A DNA stretch of 64,000 bases from contig NW_024468572.1 in NCBI RefSeq assembly GCF_001632365.1, positions 3,192 to 67,191 of the forward strand, written 5' to 3'. The notes below the pieces were generated by a model. That model made no database searches, was not told the origin of the DNA, and worked only from the letters and a program-made list of their open reading frames with translations. Positions 58,375 to 64,000 of the stretch are shown in pieces; the stretch's first letter is position 1; each line of letters starts with the position of its first letter. A program made the position numbers and the translations under genes. Source of the DNA: Laetiporus sulphureus 93-53 (Eukaryota > Basidiomycota > Agaricomycetes > Polyporales > Laetiporaceae).

Positions 58375-60024
58375 TGTGAGATGGTGTTCCAGGCTGCCCC
58401 CACACAGAATCAGTTCTCTCAGATCAAGTACATGATGCAGATGAGCAGGGGTTCAGAATGAGTTTTCTCAGGCAGGCTACAGGCACGGTCCCTACAGGAC
58501 AGGTACATGATGTGTCAGGCTTAGGGCAGAGTATGCAGTGTGGAGCAGCTACTCATTTCTATGCTACAGGATGGGTACATAACACGCGACACCCATCCAG
58601 GGCAAACTAGTACACATCCGGGTATCTCATATCAGAACTGTCCACCAAAGTCCTTAAGACACAGCGTGCAGTTGGAATTATCCTCCAGAGTGACAGTGGG
58701 GTGAGTCCTGCTGGTCAAAGCACTGCTGAGGGTTGGCAAAGAGTTGACAAGCATGCGCAGTTCATGAACCCATGGGTAGGGGTCAATCGAGTGGATGTGC
58801 AAACTGGACTCCACAAGGTCCGAATGAGCAGAAGCCACCTGGTGCTACAAGAGGACCTCAGACCAGTGCGTGTGAGAGAGCATGTCGATAGATGTACCAA
58901 AAGTGACCGGACGGCAGTGCGTCAGTGATACCACTTAACCATAGTGGGATGCGACCTGGATGGAATATGGGCATGCTCGAATGCCAGCACCTCAAGCAAG
59001 AGGAGGTAGCGATGGAGCTGGGCAGTGCAAGTGATGGCCAGAGAATCAAGCTGAGCCTGCATGATGTGAGACATGGCTGGGTGAGAGAAGAGATGGAGAT
59101 GAGAGACAAGGATGGGCAGATACCCGGACATGGACAGAGTCTCAGGGAGGGTCCTCAGACTCTAGAGGGTGAAGCCGATGGAAAGCCATTGGAGGGAGCA
59201 CCCAGTCTCGGGCAGAGGGGTGAGGTTGGATTAGAGCAGGGGTGAACCATTGCAACAGCGAGGCAGGTGAATGAGAATGCAGTTACAAGGTTGCAGGGGA
59301 AGTCAGCGAAACTTGACGTGGTGGAGGGCAAGTGTTGGGGTGGCAAACAGGAGCTGGAATGAGCAGATCTCTACAAAAATGAATAGCAAAATGCAGGTTT
59401 GGAACAATGTGATGGAGTGGTCAGCAGTGGTGGACCCTCTAAGAGAATGAGGAATAGCAGAATGAGTCAACAGGTTGGGGGCCAAGCGTGGTCAGATACA
59501 GGAGTGAGGACTGGGGTGAGCATGTCCTGGGATTGTGATATTTAAAGAATGCATAGATAGAGAATGGGAGGAACTTTTCGGACTGTGTACCTACAAGACA
59601 GAGAATGTGAAGGGGTTTGCACAGCAGCAGACAGCAACAGGGACAGCAGTTTCAGTTCTCCTCTCAGGCTTCGGGCTCTACTACGTGTCAGAACTCTCAT
59701 CTTTGCTCTCACTGTCTTGCAAACCAGCAGAGCACAGCATCGGACACAGTACGCCCTCATTTCAAGACTCCTGTATTCCATCCGAAGCTAGTCAGACTCA
59801 CCCCAGAGCTGTTCTATCACACGTACTTCATGTACATCACACTGGGCCATGTTCTTTACAGGCTCGCTATCCTTTCGGGCATTGCTTTCATTCATTTCTC
59901 TACCATCTTCTACATTTGGCTTCTGCATCACCTCTAGATGCAAACCTTCTGTACACTGTTCCCTCTTCATTCCTCTCAGTTGTTTGCTGTCATTTTGCAG
60001 CTAGCCAAGTACTTGCAATCACAA
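58375..60024 (+). mobile_element. Gypsy element C: LTR and leader only
   Basis: Starts TGTGAGATGGTGTTCC as in element A, with the full LTR and leader (about 1650 bp, like the 1662 bp of B). Homology to A ends at CAATCACA, 26 bases before the gag start codon would come, where element D begins. The rest of C, if present, lies beyond the right edge. Confidence 0.8.
59617..59937 (+). CDS. Small membrane-type ORF before gag (element C)
   Basis: A 106-codon frame, the third copy of the small ORF: NSHLCSHC, RLTPELFYHTYFMYI, hydrophobic end FYIWLLHHL and the conserved stop. One codon deletion after CSHC relative to A leaves the frame intact. An overlapping longer frame (59,535-60,440) runs through into element D and is not considered real. 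Confidence 0.4.
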   Translation: MHSSRQQQGQQFQFSSQASGSTTCQNSHLCSHCLANQQSTASDTVRPHFKTPVFHPKLVRLTPELFYHTYFMYITLGHVLYRLAILSGIAFIHFSTIFYIWLLHHL

Positions 60025-60628
60025 TGTACATTAGGGTACAAGGCATTATCCATCACCCTCACAGTCACACGCCACCACTCGAGCACATTTGCCCAAAGCC
60101 CAGTCATATCAGCACTGGTGGTCAAAAGCCCAGACCTCTCTCTGAGATCATCACCTGCAATGTCATTCCTCTTGTCATCATTACCCCACAACCTGTGCGA
60201 CCACTTTCAAAATTTATCAAGAAAGGGATCACAGCAAGGCCCATACACCCCCTTCCATTCAGAGTCAGACCTATGCTCCACCTCAAAATGCTCATTAAAC
60301 AAGTCAACGCCACTCGCTTCAGACTGCAATTCTTACCAGGGGTAGCACTAGCATCACATCTCAAAGAAGTGGAGTTCAGAGCCATCATAATACTTGTGGC
60401 AGAACTAGACACCATCTGCGCAGACCTTTACACTGGTTAGCAGACCTTCACATTCATTGAGAGGCAAGTTATCAATACGCTCTGTCTGGAGATAGGACGG
60501 GTCAGCTTCAAACAGATAGGGAAGCAGGAAAGGCTAGATGAGATAGCCAAAGCATTGACAGAGATTTAGAAGAAAAGGTACCTGAGCTTCCTAGTTAGAT
60601 AAATCTTCTTGTATTTTCACTCACCATA
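60025..60628 (+). repeat. Probable LTR and leader of element D
   Basis: No coding motif. TG at the breakpoint fits an LTR start. An open frame of about 400 bases crosses it without recognised motifs. The gag ATG at 60,629 closes it. Confidence 0.45.
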
Positions 60629-62027
60629 ATGTCGAATCTCGGTCATGCACAAATGTCTACCTTTGCACAGTGCATGGAAGACATTCTTCGACTGAATATT
60701 GAGGTACATGATGGAAGCACCCCTCATGCCTTGCAACAAGCATCATCGGTCCTAGACTTCACATCACAAGTCAGAGGACACATATCCCCTACATCATCTT
60801 TACTACCTGCCTATGTCCCTGCTGCATGGGAATTTGATGGACACACATATGAGCATTTGAAAGATGCAATCAGACAGTCTGCCCCCACTGAGGTACTGGA
60901 CCACATCTGTGAATGGGTCATTGTTGTCATCAAGTCAATGGTTGACAATGAGCTCAAGGAAACATACAATGTGCTAGGAGATAAAATGTATGAGAACAAA
61001 AAGGGACTCGAAGCTTCAATTGAGTCTGTACAAAGTGAGCAAAGACTAAAAGAAGGAGTTCTTCACACCGAGATCAAGAGACTCAGTGAGAGAATAAAGG
61101 TCCAGGATGCACACATGGTCATTCTCAATGATGAGATCACTGATACCCAAGCAGCAATGTTAGACATGGGAAAGAAGATGATGGAACTAGGTGCAGACAA
61201 TACCAAGTTGTGCCATGAGTTAGCTTCACTTAAAGCAAGTGGCATCGCTATGACGCAAGGGCACACTTCCAGTCAAGGTCAGAATCAAGGATACAAACCT
61301 CATGTCAAGATCGCAGAACCCCCTTACTATTCTAAAAAGAGTAGCCTGGAGGATTGGCTCCAGAACTTGACATATGGATGTGGTGGAATGAGATTAATGA
61401 AGATGAACATAAGATCACCACGGCACTATTGCATCTAAAAGGAGAAGCCTTCAACTACATGTCTGACTATGTGAAGAAGGCAGCAGACAGGCAACAGCTT
61501 GGCACCTGGGAAGACTTCATCAACATCCTCAGGTTAACTATAGGACACTCGACCTGGAAAAGGATGCACAGCAGAAACTGAAGAATATCTACAGCAAGGT
61601 GTCCCTCAACATGATTTCCTTCACAGAGAAGTTCCGTCAGTGGGCCCCCAAGACTAACCTCAGCCACACTGCTCTCATCGGCTATATCGTGAAACACCAA
61701 CCTGAGAAAATTTGCAATGCCATGATCACTCATGGCAGTTTGAGAATTGCCGACCCTGTGACCTGGCCCGAATATCTCGACTTGTGCTTAATGCTTGAGG
61801 CCAAATTCAGGGCTGACAAGGCAGGAACATACAATACAGCACAACCATCATCATCAACCCCTCACACAAGGAAGGATCCCGATGCAATGGAAGTCGATGA
61901 GCTGAAGGAACTCAGCAAAGAACAGGAACAGTGGCTAGAGAAGAAACTCTGTCTGATGCAGCAAGCATCCTTTCAAATTCAGACAATGGTGCCCCAGCCC
62001 AAAGTACAAGGGCAAGTTCCAGCTTAA
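60629..62027 (+). pseudogene. gag: gag of element D
   Basis: Starts MSNLGHAQMSTFAQ, then a long coiled-coil-like stretch (KRLSERIKVQDAHMVILNDE and following heptads) and KIAEPPYYSKKSSLEDWLQN. A frameshift near 61,370 leads into KITTALLHLKGEAFNYMSDY and LGTWEDFINILR, the usual capsid-like core. A second shift near 61,580 leads into SFTEKFRQWAPKTNLSHTAL and TWPEYLDLCLMLEAKFRA. No CCHC zinc knuckle was found after it, so it may be lost or absent in this family. Confidence 0.8.
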
Positions 62028-62219
62028 GTGAGCTCAACCGGTCAGAACAGTTGAGCCTCAAGCAGAAGAAGCCAACACCAGCTCTGGCAAGGAGCGAGAA
62101 GAAGCAGTTCAAGTTTTTCTCACTGACTACAACAAAGGAAAGGGCAAGGCAACTGACCAGGACCCAGCAGTAGAAACAGCATGTATCACGGAGGTGGAGG
62201 ATGATGAGGATTTTCTTCG

Positions 62220-62819
62220 TTGAGTTCTTTGAAGTCTGGCCAAAGAACTCATGGACATATAGATTGTACTAGTACCGGCTCTATCTCGCATGTACCACAG
62301 AATGGTTTTTTATATATTGCATCCACCAGTTCATCTAAACATGTGATTGATTTACCTGTTTACCTCAAACAGGGAGCACGGGAAGTCCAGACTGAGGTGC
62401 TTCTCAATTCAGGAGCATATTCTTGTTACATCAATCAATCGTTGGTCAATAGACTAGGCTTAGTAATAATCCCACTTGAACATGAGATCAGAGTATACAA
62501 CATGAATGCTTCTCAAAACAAGGGAGGCACAATTAAGAACAGGGTAGTCCTAGACATAATTATCATAAATCACACTAGCCGACAAAGCCTATTGGTTACC
62601 GATTTAGGTCGAAAAGACATAATACTTGGCATGAGCTTCCTTAAAGAACATAACCCAGAAGTCAACTGGAAGGAGCTCAAAGTAGAGTTTAGTCATTGCC
62701 CTAACCACTGCACTCCCGCCTACATAGCTGCCCAGGATGAGGACCTGGAAGATACAAAAATTCCTCACATGAAAGGCATGATGGAGTTTATCAGTTCTCA
62801 GAAGTTGGGTGACAACTGA
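62220..62819 (+). pseudogene. pol: Protease region of element D
   Basis: The frame has VLLNSGAYSCYI, where the retropepsin motif would be LLDSGA. The active-site Asp codon (62,406-62,408) is AAT, so Asp became Asn. Then LGRKDIILGMSFLKEHNPEV and VNWKELKVEFSHCP, as in related fungal gypsy elements. Without the Asp no cleavage is expected. Confidence 0.82.
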
Positions 62820-62825
62820 AACAAC

Positions 62826-64000
62826 ATGTATAGCTTCATCAGATGGGTATCACTCTCAGAAGATCCTGAGGAACAGATAGTAGCCTCCATGATCATGGGT
62901 TTGGATACTAAGAGAAATCAGAATATGCAGCCAACACCAGGAGAACAGGACAAAGACTACTGGTTGTCTTATGTCCCAGCCACCTACCATGAATTTGGTG
63001 ATGTATTCTTAAAGAAGCAGTCAGAGCGAATGCCCACAAGAAAGTCATATGATCATCCAATTGAACTTGTTCCAGGAGCATCGCTACCATGTCTGGCAAA
63101 ACTGTATCCTATGACCCTGCAGGAAAGAAATTCAGTAGATACATGGATTGACCAAGAACTAGCAAAAGGATATATCACACAGTCATGCAGCCCCACAGCA
63201 GCACCCATCTTCTTTGTCAAAAAGAAAGGTGATTATTGAGGTTAGTCTAAGATTACAGAGCACTCAACACAGTTACCAAGAAGAACAAATTTCCAATCCC
63301 CGGAATTTTGGACCTCATCGATCGATTATCCAAAGCTAGTATATTTATCAAGTTGAACTTATGATGGGGATTCAATAACATAAGGATAAGGGAAGAAGAC
63401 AAAGAAAAAGCAGCCTTTATCACACATAGAGGTCTCTTTGAATCCACAGTCATGTACTTCAGTTTCTGTAATGCCCCCAGTACCTTTCAAACAATGATGA
63501 ATACTGTCTTTGAGCATCTCATCTGAACTGAAAAGGTAGTTGTATATTTGGATGACGTTCTCATCTTTACTGATGACATCAAAGAACATCACCAACTCAT
63601 AAAAGCAGTATTGCAACAACTCCACAAAAATGACCTATTCGCCAAACCAGAAAAATGCTTCTTTGAACAGTCCTCGATCGAGTATCTGAGTATAATCATA
63701 AGTAAGAACTCAATCCAGATGAACCCTGCTAAAGTTGAAGGCATACTCAGATGGCCCGTCCCAACCAAAGTGAAACAAGTCCAAGCATTTTTGAGATTTG
63801 CGAACTTCTATCGACAGTTTATAAAGGACTTTGCAAAACTCACACGACCTTTAACCATGTTAACCTGCAAGGATGTGCCTTGACACTGGGATGATTCCCA
63901 GGATCAATCCTTTATCATTCTAAAGAAAGCCTTCACCTCTGCACTGATTCTGCAACTCCCACATGATACAGCATCATACTGCCTTGAAACTGATTCCTCA
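62826..64000 (+). pseudogene. pol: Reverse transcriptase of element D
   Basis: Blocks: YHEFGDVFLKKQSERMPTRK, YDHPIELVPGASLPCLAKLY, LAKGYITQSCSPTAAPIFFV. After a TGA comes motif A as KLNL-stop-WGFNN where KLDLRWGYNN is usual: the catalytic Asp is Asn and the Arg codon is TGA (63,361-63,363). Then HRGLFESTVMYFSFCNAPST, TGA, and VVYLDDVLIFTDD with the second catalytic pair intact. Next DLFAKPEKCFFEQSSIEYL, FLRFANFYRQFIKDFAKL and a TGA at 63,881. Runs off the window. Confidence 0.87.

Larger units (their letters stand above)
60025..64000 (+). mobile_element. Ty3/gypsy element D, 3' truncated by window
   Basis: A different gypsy family from A, B and C. It begins TGTACATTAGGG right at the breakpoint in the leader of C and holds gag, protease, RT and the start of RNase H. 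The last bases read LETDSS, the start of RNase H (usual ETDAS). TGA and Asp-to-Asn changes show it is dead. The LTR (probably within 60,025-60,600) cannot be bounded without its partner. Confidence 0.82.

Noticed and set aside
59535..60440. 301-codon plus-strand ORF
   Set aside because: It spans the junction between the leader of C and the start of D, two unrelated sequences. The open frame is chance.
1..64000. tRNA and rRNA genes
   Set aside because: No cloverleaf with a conserved GGTTCGAATCC-type arm or rRNA core was noticed on reading. A covariance search (tRNAscan-SE, Infernal) would be decisive and was not possible here.

Overview
The window reads as nuclear DNA of a mushroom-forming basidiomycete (Agaricomycetes). 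Evidence: spliceosomal introns of about 43 to 60 nt with GTAAGT/GTATGC donors and CTGAY-type branch sites; a TPR-CHAT gene of the kind expanded in these fungi; a KDZ (Kyakuja-Dileera-Zisupton) transposase; a Helitron-type Rep/PIF1-helicase gene; and Ty3/gypsy elements with Agaricomycete-style pol domains. Nothing supports a bacterial or viral genome. Species cannot be told from the sequence alone.

Layout. (1) 1-2604: the only clearly intact gene, a TPR-CHAT protein running in from the left edge. (2) 3.85-5.2 kb: an old LTR remnant split by a younger solo LTR with a 5-bp target duplication. (3) 5.19-22.8 kb: two related, decayed Ty3/gypsy elements in a row (A and B). Each has a small membrane-type ORF before gag, then gag, protease, RT/RNase H and integrase, then a conserved ORF on the opposite strand. 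(4) 22.9-24.15 kb: a minisatellite holding an assembly gap of 762 N. (5) 24.6-45.4 kb: one minus-strand Helitron-like Rep/helicase gene cut in two by a 13.8-kb KDZ element (29,061-42,841). The KDZ element has about 350-bp terminal inverted repeats, a target duplication, a decayed transposase gene and a companion gene on the other strand. It was itself invaded twice by about 1.3-kb foldback elements with CACTG ends. (6) 45.4-56 kb: several multi-exon genes or gene remnants of families I cannot name. (7) 56.1-60.0 kb: a minus-strand remnant with a Zn2Cys6-like cysteine pattern, then the LTR and leader of a third A/B-type element (C). (8) 60.0-64.0 kb: a different Ty3/gypsy element (D), inserted just before the gag start of C and leaving the window at the right.

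The region is a nested transposon graveyard beside an intact host gene. Decay is mostly by transitions: CGA or TGG codons become TGA, and catalytic Asp becomes Asn in protease, RT and KDZ transposase. Most copies cannot move by themselves. The least expected signal is the antisense ORF at the 3' side of elements A and B, whose codon-position pattern of change shows that it was selected as protein.
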